In this document: positions 54,113 through 63,558 of the stretch, piece by piece
Layout: each line of letters begins with the position of its first letter
How positions within the stretch are numbered: position 1 is the first letter of the stretch
NCBI GenBank assembly: GCA_910583555.1
Contig: CAJTXO010000005.1
Coordinates: 67,319-131,318, forward strand
Length of the DNA stretch: 64,000 nt
Direction: 5' to 3'
Source: an uncultured Eubacterium sp.
Lineage (GTDB): Bacteria; Bacillota; Clostridia; Lachnospirales; Lachnospiraceae
Program-made: the position numbers and the translations under genes
Notes under the pieces: model-generated
What the model was told of the DNA's origin: nothing
Databases searched by the model: none
What the model saw: the letters and a program-made list of their open reading frames with translations, nothing else

Positions 54113-55390
54113 CTACCGCATCCGCCTAATGATCCGATTCGCCCTCTCGTAAATCTCTTCCGCCGGCTCTTCCGTATAAAACACACCATCTTCGTACAGA
54201 ATCTTACCGTCTACCATCGTCAGCTTCACATTTTCCTTGCTGCCGCTGTATACGATATTTTTCACAATATTGTTTTCCGGCTGCATGTTCGGGCGGTGCA
54301 TATCGAGCATGATCAGATCGGCGCATTTTCCCTCTGACAGCGTATCGCAGTCGTCGAGTCCCATCGCTTTCGCGCCGCCGACTGTCGCCATTTTCAGCAC
54401 GTCTGCGGCATCCATCGCGGAAGCATCCTGCTTCGTCACCTTTGGCAGAACGGAAGCAAGATACATCTCGCGGAACATATCGAGCGCGTTATTGCTGGCG
54501 GGGCCGTCGGTCCCGAGCGCCACATTGATGCCCTTTTCAAGCAGGCCGCACAGATCCGCGATCCCGCTCGCCAGTTTCAGGTTCGATGACGGATTGGAAA
54601 CGATAGATATTTTCTTTTTCTGGCAGATCTCCTGATCTTCTTCCGACATCCACACCCCATGAAAACCGCCGCCGCCGTACTCAAACATGCCAATAGAATC
54701 CAAAAAACCAAATGGTGATACGTGGTATCTCTCATAACATTCATCAACCTCTCTTTTTGTTTCTGCAATATGCGTATATACCGGCTGTTTGATACGGTTT
54801 GCCATATCTGCCAGTTTTTTTAACGTCTCGCCTTTCGTCGTATACTCTGCATGAAATCCAACTTTGCAGGAAACGAGAGGCGACACCTCATTCAGCCGGT
54901 AAAATTCTTCTTCGGTCTCCTCCACCGTTCCTCCGAAATCGTTCATACTCCCGCACAAAACGGTTCGAAAGCCCATCTCTTTCGAAGCAGCCGCGTGACA
55001 GGCGTTATCCAGATACATATCGAAATTTGCCGTGATCCCGCTCGTCAAATACTCGAGAATCCCCAGTTTGGCCAGCTGGACCTGATCGTCTTTCGTAAGC
55101 TTCGCCTCCATCGGAAAAACTTTATCGTAAAGCCATTCCTGAAGCGGCAGGTCGTCGGCGTACGAACGGAGAAACGTCATCGCCGAGTGCGTGTGGGCAT
55201 TTTTAAACCCTGGCATGAGCAGATTTCCGCCGCCGTCAATCTCCCGGTCCCACGTTCCGGTAAATTCCGGCGCCTTTTCATTTGTCCCCACATAGAAAAT
55301 CTTCCCATCTTTTACATGTAGTTCTCCCGTAATAATATCGTTTCCATCTTCCATCGTTAGTATTCTGCAATTATAAAACCGAATATTCAT
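54113..55390 (-). CDS. mtaD: Amidohydrolase, MTA/S-adenosylhomocysteine deaminase-like
   Basis: About 425 residues of the metal-dependent amidohydrolase superfamily. Motifs: PGFKNAHTHSAMTFLRSYAD (HxH metal site, about residue 55), WLYDKVFPMEAKLTKDD, GFHAEYTTKGETL (about 185), YTHIAETKREVDECYERYH and ALGTDGPASNNALDMFREMY (the late Asp). These fit the MTA/SAH/adenosine deaminase group, which makes the inosyl derivatives. The ATG at 55390 follows GGGGG. It lies downstream of a purine nucleoside phosphorylase gene, which supports a purine salvage role. The exact substrate cannot be set by sequence alone. Confidence 0.88.
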   Translation of the reverse strand: MNIRFYNCRILTMEDGNDIITGELHVKDGKIFYVGTNEKAPEFTGTWDREIDGGGNLLMPGFKNAHTHSAMTFLRSYADDLPLQEWLYDKVFPMEAKLTKDDQVQLAKLGILEYLTSGITANFDMYLDNACHAAASKEMGFRTVLCGSMNDFGGTVEETEEEFYRLNEVSPLVSCKVGFHAEYTTKGETLKKLADMANRIKQPVYTHIAETKREVDECYERYHVSPFGFLDSIGMFEYGGGGFHGVWMSEEDQEICQKKKISIVSNPSSNLKLASGIADLCGLLEKGINVALGTDGPASNNALDMFREMYLASVLPKVTKQDASAMDAADVLKMATVGGAKAMGLDDCDTLSEGKCADLIMLDMHRPNMQPENNIVKNIVYSGSKENVKLTMVDGKILYEDGVFYTEEPAEEIYERANRIIRRMR

Positions 55391-55505
55391 GATTTCCCCC
55401 AAACAATTCATATTAGAAGAACACCTATTCTATGTTCTCCCTGTAATATTTTTTTCACATCGTGAATCCGTACTGACATTCACATGATCCTGCTGCCGCA
55501 CACCA

Positions 55506-56417
55506 TCACATATCGTCTACAATAAAACTGGTCATCGCAGATTCCTGTCTGGTCGGCTGCGGCGCCGCATCCACAATATCCGCTGTCATCTTACTGATCG
55601 CTCGGTAGACGAGAAGACGGAACAACGGCGCCATCTTTTCGCCGACCTCCGTCACTTCCATATGGTTTAACGGAGTCTTGCTGATGCCGCAAGCCATATT
55701 CGAAATACATGACAGGCCGCAAACGCGCATCCCCATATGCTTTCCGGCAACTGCTTCGATCGCCGTGCTCATCCCGACAGCGTCGCCGCCCAGCATCTGG
55801 CACATCCGCACCTCAGCGCTCGTCTCGTACTGCGGACCCTTCATCTGTACATAAGTCCCTTCGCGCAACAGGACATTAGACTCTCTGGCCGCCTGCCGGA
55901 TAAACTCACAGAGCGACGCATCGTAAACATGTTCCATGGAAGGAAAACGTGTCCCCCATTCCTCCACATTTTCCCCGATAAGAGGCGAGGGCATAAAACT
56001 GCTAATATGGTCGATGATCATCATAAAATCCCCCGGACGGTACATCGTATTCAACCCGCCTGCCGAATTCGTGAGAAATAAAATGTCTGCCCCCAGTTTC
56101 CGCATGACCCGGATCGGCAGTACTACGTCACTAATATCATACCCCTCATAAAAATGTACTCTCCCCTGCATGATCACTACGGGCGTCTCCTCGATATAGC
56201 CAAACACGAAACGCCCCTTGTGACCGTCTACCGTAGAAACCGGAAATCCTGTAATTTCCGCGTAATCCACCGTATCCACCACCTGGATCACATCCGCCAA
56301 CGCCCCCAGACCGCTTCCTAACACGATCGCCACTTTCGGCAGGAACTCTACCCTGCTCCGAATCTGCCTGTAACACAATTCCACTTTTTCGTACACTGAA
56401 TTTACCTTCTCACTCAC
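55506..56417 (-). CDS. Purine nucleoside phosphorylase (trimeric type)
   Basis: A 303-residue enzyme that splits inosine or guanosine with phosphate. Family motifs: VAIVLGSGLGALAD (phosphate loop, about residue 29), GRVHFYEGYDISDV (about 85), FLTNSAGGLNTMYRPGDFMM (about 114), and YVQMKGPQYETSAEVRM then GGDAVGMSTAIEAVAGKHMG (about 190-220). The start is a GTG with AAAGGAAAG upstream; a promoter lies at 56456-56484. A C-terminal tail of about 20 residues extends beyond the usual end. It precedes the mtaD-like deaminase gene, so the two form a salvage pair. Confidence 0.95.
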   Translation of the reverse strand: MSEKVNSVYEKVELCYRQIRSRVEFLPKVAIVLGSGLGALADVIQVVDTVDYAEITGFPVSTVDGHKGRFVFGYIEETPVVIMQGRVHFYEGYDISDVVLPIRVMRKLGADILFLTNSAGGLNTMYRPGDFMMIIDHISSFMPSPLIGENVEEWGTRFPSMEHVYDASLCEFIRQAARESNVLLREGTYVQMKGPQYETSAEVRMCQMLGGDAVGMSTAIEAVAGKHMGMRVCGLSCISNMACGISKTPLNHMEVTEVGEKMAPLFRLLVYRAISKMTADIVDAAPQPTRQESAMTSFIVDDM

Positions 56418-56455
56418 TTGATCACTTTCCTTTCGTTAGAATGTTCCTCACTTTC

Positions 56456-56484
56456 ATTGTATCGTCTTTTTCATCCCCTGTCCA
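56456..56484 (-). promoter_or_regulatory. Sigma-A promoter of the purine salvage genes
   Basis: On the minus strand TGGACA (56484-56479), a 17-base spacer and TACAAT (56461-56456), directly after the hemW gene. Confidence 0.7.
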
Positions 56485-56512
56485 GCACAAAAACACGCAC
56501 CTAAAGTTCTTA

Positions 56513-57670
56513 TTACAAAAAACGGCACAGCACGTAATTACTCACGTCCAGCCCCCTGTCGGTAAACGCGATACGGTCTCCCGAAAACGCCAGCAGTCCC
56601 TCTTTCTCACACTGGCAGAGAAGATCTCCATACCGATCCATGTCATTTTCGGAAAAACGCGCGGCAAATTCACTTCTGGATACGCCTTCCGTTTTCCGAA
56701 GTCCCAGTATGAAAAACTCTGCCATCTCGTCTTCCGGCTGCAGCACTTCTTCGATACAGGTAATATTTTCTCCCTTTTGCACCTTTTCGGTGTACGTGCG
56801 GATGTCCGTCTCATTTTTATACCGGACGTTCCCTATTTTGGAAGAGGCGCCGAGACCGAAACCGATGTAATCAACGCCAGACCAGTATTTCAGGTTATGG
56901 CGGCAGGAAAAACGTTCTTTCGCGTAATTGGAAATCTCATACCGCCGGTAGCCGCCCTCCGCGAGCAGGTCTTTCGTCATGGCGTACATAGCGCGGTCGG
57001 TATCCTCGTCCACCGGCGGCTTTTCCCCATATTCCGCATAAAACGGCGTCCCTTCCTCGATGATCAGGCTGTAGGCTGAAATATGCTCTGGATCCAGCGC
57101 AAGTACCGCGCCAAGCGTCATCCGGTAACTATCCAGCGTCTGCCCAGGTATCGCGCTCATCAGGTCGATATTGATATTGTCAAATCCCGACTGCCTCGCC
57201 AGCCAAAATGCCTCCTCGGCTTCGGCCGCCGTATGGATCCTGCCCAGCTTTTTCAGCTCGTCGTCAATGACCGACTGGAATCCGAAGCTGACGCGGTTGA
57301 TGCCGAAACTGCGATATGCCTGAAATACTTCTTTCCCTGCTGTACCCGGATTGCACTCGACGGTAATCTCAGCATTTTCCGACAGACGGAATCGTTCTGA
57401 CAGCGCCTCGAAAATCCGCTCCATATGCTCCACAGGCAATATGCTCGGTGTGCCGCCTCCGATAAATACTGTATCCGCCTCGATCTTATGGCTGCCATCC
57501 ATACAACCAGCCGGCTCCTTCGGCAGATGGAATGACCGGATTTCTCGAATCAGGCTGTCAACATAGCGGCTGACGCCCTCCCTCTCAGATGAAAATGACA
57601 GAAAATCGCAGTAACGGCACTTCCGAACACAAAATGGAATGTGCACATAAATTCCTGTTTTGTCCCTCAT
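56513..57670 (-). CDS. hemW: Radical SAM protein HemW (coproporphyrinogen oxidase-like heme chaperone)
   Basis: 385 residues. The start GIYVHIPFCVRKCRYCDFLS carries the CxxxCxxC cluster motif with the HemW-type PFC and YCDF context. Further family motifs: DTVFIGGGTPSILPVEHMER (about residue 68), ITVECNPGTAGKEVFQAYRS, and GINRVSFGFQSVIDDELKKL (about 130), and a C-terminal HemN-like domain (about 300-380). HemW inserts heme or acts as a heme chaperone; it lacks the second SAM site of true HemN. It lies 3 bases after lepA, the conserved lepA-hemW arrangement of Firmicutes. No heme biosynthesis genes are near. Confidence 0.95.
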   Translation of the reverse strand: MRDKTGIYVHIPFCVRKCRYCDFLSFSSEREGVSRYVDSLIREIRSFHLPKEPAGCMDGSHKIEADTVFIGGGTPSILPVEHMERIFEALSERFRLSENAEITVECNPGTAGKEVFQAYRSFGINRVSFGFQSVIDDELKKLGRIHTAAEAEEAFWLARQSGFDNINIDLMSAIPGQTLDSYRMTLGAVLALDPEHISAYSLIIEEGTPFYAEYGEKPPVDEDTDRAMYAMTKDLLAEGGYRRYEISNYAKERFSCRHNLKYWSGVDYIGFGLGASSKIGNVRYKNETDIRTYTEKVQKGENITCIEEVLQPEDEMAEFFILGLRKTEGVSRSEFAARFSENDMDRYGDLLCQCEKEGLLAFSGDRIAFTDRGLDVSNYVLCRFL

Positions 57671-57673
57671 CTG

Positions 57674-59491
<1,818 letters not shown>

Positions 59492-59530
59492 AATTTTGTT
59501 AAATCCTTCCGATATAGTATATTACAAGTC

Positions 59531-59559
59531 ATTATAGCATAGGAACTTATTTTTTGCCA
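59531..59559 (-). promoter_or_regulatory. Sigma-A promoter of lepA-hemW
   Basis: On the minus strand TGGCAA (59559-59554), a 17-base spacer and TATAAT (59536-59531). The -35 is a moderate match. Confidence 0.65.
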
Positions 59560-59593
59560 CCGTATTTTCTGTTTTTTCGTATCCAGTTAATCC

Positions 59594-59622
59594 TTGCACT
59601 TTTATTCGGATTGATGTACAAT
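59594..59622 (+). promoter_or_regulatory. Sigma-A promoter of the Ig-like exported protein gene
   Basis: TTGCAC (59594-59599), a 17-base spacer and TACAAT (59617-59622), about 54 bases before the ATG. Confidence 0.75.
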
Positions 59623-59675
59623 AAGGCTATCGCATAAGATATGGAGGCTATCAACTTAAGAAAGGAATTGTGAAC

Positions 59676-60482
59676 ATGGGAAGAATGAAAAAAGTTATTT
59701 CTCTAACACTGACAGCATGTCTCATTATTTCCGGAATACTGACCGATTCAGCAAATTCCCAGGCAGCGAATGTCAGACTGAACAAGAAAACGGCGTCTCT
59801 CCGGGTCGGAAAGACGACACAGCTCAGGGTGTACGGCACAAAGAAAAAGATTACCTGGCGTTCGTCAAAAAAATCAATTGCCGAAGTCAGCCCGACCGGA
59901 AAAGTAACGGCAAAAAAGCTGGGAACAGCCCGCATTTACGCTAAATACTCCGGCAGGAAACTGACATGTAAAGTTACTGTGACCGGCTCCGCTGCGGATT
60001 CCAAATCAGGCGGCCGGCTCAACCCGCTTTCTGCTTATAAAGAGAACACGATCAATTATTACGACGACGGAAAAAAGATCGGCACGTTTAAGATCCAGCT
60101 GAAGAAATTTTTATCCGGGGACTCCGCCGCGGAGCGAGTTCTGCAGAATCCGGAAAACCCGGATCCAAGTAATTCACAGGAATATTTGTATTTCCAGTTC
60201 CAGATCAAATATGTGTCGGGAAGCGAAGTCGTAAATGCGAAAGACCTGTTCAGTTATTATTATAATATTTTTGACTCCACGGGAACGACTCCTTTGGAAA
60301 ACATTGACTGGGGATTTTATTTCGAGTTAATGGAGGATCTAAGTGACGTGACGCTGTCGCCGGGGGCGGTTTCGAACTGTTCGAAAGCGGTGCTCGTAAG
60401 CAAGGGGAACACCCCTGTCATTTACCGCATCCGCACAGGCCGGAATTCTTATACCTGGTTTACGACGGACAAGGCATCGTAA
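59676..60482 (+). CDS. Exported protein with a bacterial Ig-like (Big_2) domain
   Basis: About 268 residues. A signal peptide (RMKKVISLTLTACLIISGIL, cut near ANSQAA) is followed by a Big_2-type Ig-like domain at about residues 32-105: NKKTASLRVGKTTQLRVYGT, ITWRSSKKSIAEVSPTGKVT, AKKLGTARIYAKYSGRKLTC. The remaining 150 residues form a second beta-rich region with FQFQIKYVSGSEVVNAKDLF and a mid-domain Pro/Asn-rich loop, resembling DUF4352-like or telokin-like folds by pattern only. Surface binding or adhesion is the usual role of Big_2 proteins. AAAGGAA lies before the ATG at 59676. It is transcribed alone, divergent from lepA and convergent with sigE. Confidence 0.82.
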   Translation: MGRMKKVISLTLTACLIISGILTDSANSQAANVRLNKKTASLRVGKTTQLRVYGTKKKITWRSSKKSIAEVSPTGKVTAKKLGTARIYAKYSGRKLTCKVTVTGSAADSKSGGRLNPLSAYKENTINYYDDGKKIGTFKIQLKKFLSGDSAAERVLQNPENPDPSNSQEYLYFQFQIKYVSGSEVVNAKDLFSYYYNIFDSTGTTPLENIDWGFYFELMEDLSDVTLSPGAVSNCSKAVLVSKGNTPVIYRIRTGRNSYTWFTTDKAS

Positions 60483-60526
60483 AAATCCGATGCCTTTCCC
60501 TCAACCAAACGGAAAGAACAAGAAAC

Positions 60527-60575
60527 GGTAAATCGCAGGAAATCACATTTCCTCCGGCTTACCGCTTCTTTTTAT
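60527..60575. terminator. Terminator between the Ig-like gene and sigE (convergent)
   Basis: CGGTAA (60527-60532) with TTACCG (60560-60565), extended by AGGAAAT/ATTTCCT near the loop, and followed on the plus strand by CTTCTTTTTAT. It probably serves the plus-strand gene and perhaps both. Confidence 0.75.
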
Positions 60576-60579
60576 ATCC

Positions 60580-61326
60580 TTAAATCCCTTCTAGTCTTAG
60601 TATTTCCTTTTTCAGGCGTTTCATGATCTTCTTTTCCAGCCTCGAAATATAGCTTTGCGAGATGCCGAGAAGATCGGCGACTTCTTTCTGCGTCTTTTCA
60701 CCTCCTTCGTAAGCGTCAAGTCCAAATCTCATATGGATGATCATCCGCTCTCTCTCGCTCAAAGTCTCCAGCGCCTTTTTCAAAAGCTTGATGTCTACTT
60801 CACGTTCGATATCCTTGTAGATCATGTCCTCGCTCGTTCCCAGTATATCGGACAGCAGCAGCTCATTTCCATCCCAGTCCACGTTGAGCGGTTCGTCGAT
60901 GGACACTTCCAGTTTGATCTTGCTGTTCCGCCGCAGATACATGAGGATCTCATTTTCGATGCACCGGGAAGCATAGGTGGCAAGCTTTATATTTTTATCG
61001 GGTTTGAATGTATTGATCGCCTTGATCAATCCGATCGTCCCGATGGAAATCAGATCTTCTACTCCGACACCCGTATTGTCGAACTTTTTTGCTATGTACA
61101 CGACAAGCCTTAAATTGTGCTCGACCAGCTTATTTTTTGCCGCCTCCGGGTTTTCTGCGCTGAGGCATTCGATACATGCTGCTTCCTCACCCGGCTCGAG
61201 CGGCGCCGGCAGGATCTCTGCTCCGCCGATGTAGTGTATATCACCTCCCTGATGAAAAAACACGTTTTTCCAGTCTGGAAGCATGCGAAACTGAAAACGA
61301 TTTGGCATTGACAAACGTAAAAACAT
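60580..61326 (-). CDS. sigE: Sporulation sigma factor SigE (mother-cell, pro-protein)
   Basis: About 248 residues. The N-terminal prosequence contains GDIHYIGGAEILPAPLEP; cleavage by SpoIIGA is expected within it, as in Bacillus pro-SigE (YIGG...LPPPL). Region 2 has NLRLVVYIAKKFDNTGVGVE, DLISIGTIGLIKAINTFKPD, KNIKLATYASRCIENEILMY; region 4 has EVADLLGISQSYISRLEKKI. It directs early mother-cell transcription. I choose the ATG at 61326, 6 bases after AAGGGGG; an ATG at 61332 abuts that site. It lies 18 bases after spoIIGA. The sigG gene, which usually follows in Bacillus and many Clostridia, is not next to it here. Confidence 0.97.
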   Translation of the reverse strand: MFLRLSMPNRFQFRMLPDWKNVFFHQGGDIHYIGGAEILPAPLEPGEEAACIECLSAENPEAAKNKLVEHNLRLVVYIAKKFDNTGVGVEDLISIGTIGLIKAINTFKPDKNIKLATYASRCIENEILMYLRRNSKIKLEVSIDEPLNVDWDGNELLLSDILGTSEDMIYKDIEREVDIKLLKKALETLSERERMIIHMRFGLDAYEGGEKTQKEVADLLGISQSYISRLEKKIMKRLKKEILRLEGI

Positions 61327-61344
61327 ATACATCCCCCTTACAAG

Positions 61345-62199
61345 TTATTTCCTGAATATCCCACCGTTCAACAGTATTTCATACCCACCATCCGCCGACA
61401 GATAACGGTCATAGATTCCGAGCCAGACTTTTCCAGTATGCACCGTCTCTTTCCCGCGGACCTGTATTTCCATATCATCCACCCGAACTCCCGGAAGAAA
61501 ATCGTGTTCCTTTCCGATGGAATGAAATGGAATATATCGCAAAAGCAATCTGCCAAACATTTCTGGTTCCATTTCATGCATTGCCCTGCTAAACTCAGCC
61601 TGCTCCTTCTCTGACAGCATTTTTGCAAACAGTTTGTATTCTACGATCGTAACTCCTTCCCGGCTCACCGGCTCATACAACTGGTTTCCGGTGTCCAGGA
61701 ATCCGGTTCCCGTTACACATTTTCCGTTGTAACTTATCTTGACAGGATATACGTTCTGCCTGTTATTCATCTCTCTGCCTCTCAACAAAAGCATCTTTTT
61801 CATCAAAAATAAAATAAGTATGGCTGACAGCAAAAGAAATATTATGGAAATATTTTTTATGCCCGTGATCCCCTTCAAAAACAGAAGAACCCCCGCCGTG
61901 AATATGCCGGACACATAGTATCCTGCTATGTAACCTGCCATTCCCCCCACGGTCGTTTTTCCGTATGCGAGCCGCATCATAAGGCCGCTCACGAGCACAT
62001 ACATGATGATAAATATCACGAACCGGTCCCTGCTTCCGCTCACGACGACAATCCCTGCAAAAAATGCGCCTAAAGCTGCTGCTGCGATACTTCTCATGTT
62101 GATCACCAGGCGTTTTTTCAAAAATATATTCATGATTTCCAATATGAGTAAATTCATGAGAAAATTTACCGCAAAAAAAATATCCAGATATATTTTCAT
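61345..62199 (-). CDS. spoIIGA: Sigma-E processing peptidase SpoIIGA
   Basis: About 284 residues. Five N-terminal membrane helices start at KIYLDIFFAVNFLMNLLILE, followed by a cytoplasmic aspartic-protease domain with the catalytic motif GTGFLDTGNQLYEPVS (about residues 165-180), then LLRYIPFHSIGKEHDFLPGV. The enzyme works as a dimer in the sporulation septum and cleaves pro-SigE. The ATG at 62199 has GGAG 8 bases upstream; upstream in-frame starts lack a site. It precedes sigE in a two-gene operon with a wide-spaced promoter at 62249-62281. Confidence 0.96.
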   Translation of the reverse strand: MKIYLDIFFAVNFLMNLLILEIMNIFLKKRLVINMRSIAAAALGAFFAGIVVVSGSRDRFVIFIIMYVLVSGLMMRLAYGKTTVGGMAGYIAGYYVSGIFTAGVLLFLKGITGIKNISIIFLLLSAILILFLMKKMLLLRGREMNNRQNVYPVKISYNGKCVTGTGFLDTGNQLYEPVSREGVTIVEYKLFAKMLSEKEQAEFSRAMHEMEPEMFGRLLLRYIPFHSIGKEHDFLPGVRVDDMEIQVRGKETVHTGKVWLGIYDRYLSADGGYEILLNGGIFRK

Positions 62200-62248
62200 A
62201 ACGCCTGCTCCCATAATAGTGATACACGGTTTGCTTTTGCATAGACCA

Positions 62249-62281
62249 ATCATACTCTCTTTATGAATAATTTTTTGTCAA
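62249..62281 (-). promoter_or_regulatory. Wide-spaced spoIIG-type promoter, candidate Spo0A target
   Basis: On the minus strand a perfect TTGACA (62281-62276) is followed by TATGAT (62254-62249) with a 21-base spacer. The Bacillus spoIIG promoter is known for a spacer about this long, which makes it dependent on Spo0A. On the plus strand the same place reads TTTGTCAAAA, close to a Spo0A box (TTTGTCGAA-like), overlapping the -35. Confidence 0.55.
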
Positions 62282-62348
62282 AACAGGAAGACGGGGGCGG
62301 ATAATTTATCTCCACCAAAAGACACATTTCGAGATAAAGCGACAAAAT

Positions 62349-62384
62349 AAAAGACCCTTCTCCATTTTTCGAAAAGAGTCTTTT
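62349..62384 (-). terminator. Terminator for the S66 carboxypeptidase gene
   Basis: AAAAGAC (62349-62355) with GTCTTTT (62378-62384), extended by imperfect CTTCTC/GAAAAG pairing. On the minus strand TTTTATTTTG follows the stem. It lies about 100 bases beyond the gene end. Confidence 0.6.
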
Positions 62385-62482
62385 AAAAATCATGTCGTTT
62401 TTTGTCATTTTTCTTTTGCGGCATCTCACCTTCAAGTGAAACTCAAGGCCGGGGTTCATGCCGGAGAATTATGTGAGGCCGT

Positions 62483-63511
62483 TCATGTTGTAATGTTCAT
62501 TTGAAGGGACGACGTTCCATTTTCATACTCCCACACCCCGTATGCCCCGTTGATCACTGTAAACTGCGGCGCTTTATGCCCGATGTCCGCCTCGAACACG
62601 ATCGGTACATGAAGTTCATCCAAAATGACTTCCACGGCCTCCCGGTAATTGTGGTCGGTAAAGCTCTCGAACATACACGGCCTTCCAAAGACAAAACCGC
62701 TTGCTCCTGTAAACCAGCCGGCATGTTTGAGCTGCCACAACCCACGTGTCAGGGAATCACTGTCCAGCGAAAAACTTTCCAGATACCACAAAATCCCATC
62801 TTTTTTATAGCGTTCGGCGAATTCCGCCGTCTGATCGAACGAAGTTCCGACCATGTTCAGAAGAACGTCGAGACAACCGCCGAGCAGGCGTCCCTCCATA
62901 TGTGCTTTTTGTACGATCTTTCCGCCCTGCACGGCGTACTGTCTGCACGGCTTGTCCGCACGGTATCCGTCGCCGGGCGTCTCCCGGTCATAAAACCCAT
63001 CCTCATAGCAGTCAAATGTTCGTTGTGTCACGCCTTTTCCACACAGGATGTCATAATTTCCCTGCACGGCCGGATGCCAGGGCTGCATCGCGAAATCATT
63101 AAAATGGTTTCCATATACGGTGGCGATCCCGCAATTTACGGCAATCGTGTATGTCAGACCCGTACTGTCTGAAAATCCCTGAAACCATTTGGGATGGCGG
63201 CGGATGGTATCCCAGTCCAGCAACGGGAGTATTTCCATCAGAAAGTCACCGCCTTTGGCGGCAAAGATGGCTTTAACATCCGGGTGGACGATCAGATCCA
63301 TAAACTGGCTGGCGCGTTCCTGTTTGGTACTGCTCCGCCCGCGTCCGTCGCTCTGCCTGACGTTTTCGGTTTCGAGGATTTTGTATCCGAGCTGTTCCAT
63401 CGTTTGCTTTGCCAGATCGAGCCGTTCGAGATCCATCGGTTTCCGGTTTCCGTCGGATGTCGCGGTGACGCCGATCGTTTGGCCTTTTTGTAAAAATGGG
63501 GGGTAGATCAT
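62483..63511 (-). CDS. S66 family LD-carboxypeptidase / MccF-like peptidase
   Basis: 342 residues. The start IYPPFLQKGQTIGVTATSDG is family-typical. The catalytic Ser lies in GFSDSTGLTYTIA (about residue 113); the Glu and His partners lie near GILWYLESFSLDSDSL (about 240) and EADIGHKAPQFTVI (about 310). S66 enzymes remove the terminal D-Ala from tetrapeptides in peptidoglycan recycling or cleave microcin C-like peptide-nucleotides. The length and the single-domain plan suit either role. CAGGAGGAAC precedes the ATG. It lies 48 bases after the regulator fragment at the window edge. Confidence 0.92.
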   Translation of the reverse strand: MIYPPFLQKGQTIGVTATSDGNRKPMDLERLDLAKQTMEQLGYKILETENVRQSDGRGRSSTKQERASQFMDLIVHPDVKAIFAAKGGDFLMEILPLLDWDTIRRHPKWFQGFSDSTGLTYTIAVNCGIATVYGNHFNDFAMQPWHPAVQGNYDILCGKGVTQRTFDCYEDGFYDRETPGDGYRADKPCRQYAVQGGKIVQKAHMEGRLLGGCLDVLLNMVGTSFDQTAEFAERYKKDGILWYLESFSLDSDSLTRGLWQLKHAGWFTGASGFVFGRPCMFESFTDHNYREAVEVILDELHVPIVFEADIGHKAPQFTVINGAYGVWEYENGTSSLQMNITT

Positions 63512-63558
63512 GTTCGTTCCTCCTGCTTTTTCATTTTTCAGTCTGTATTCGTTTCTTT

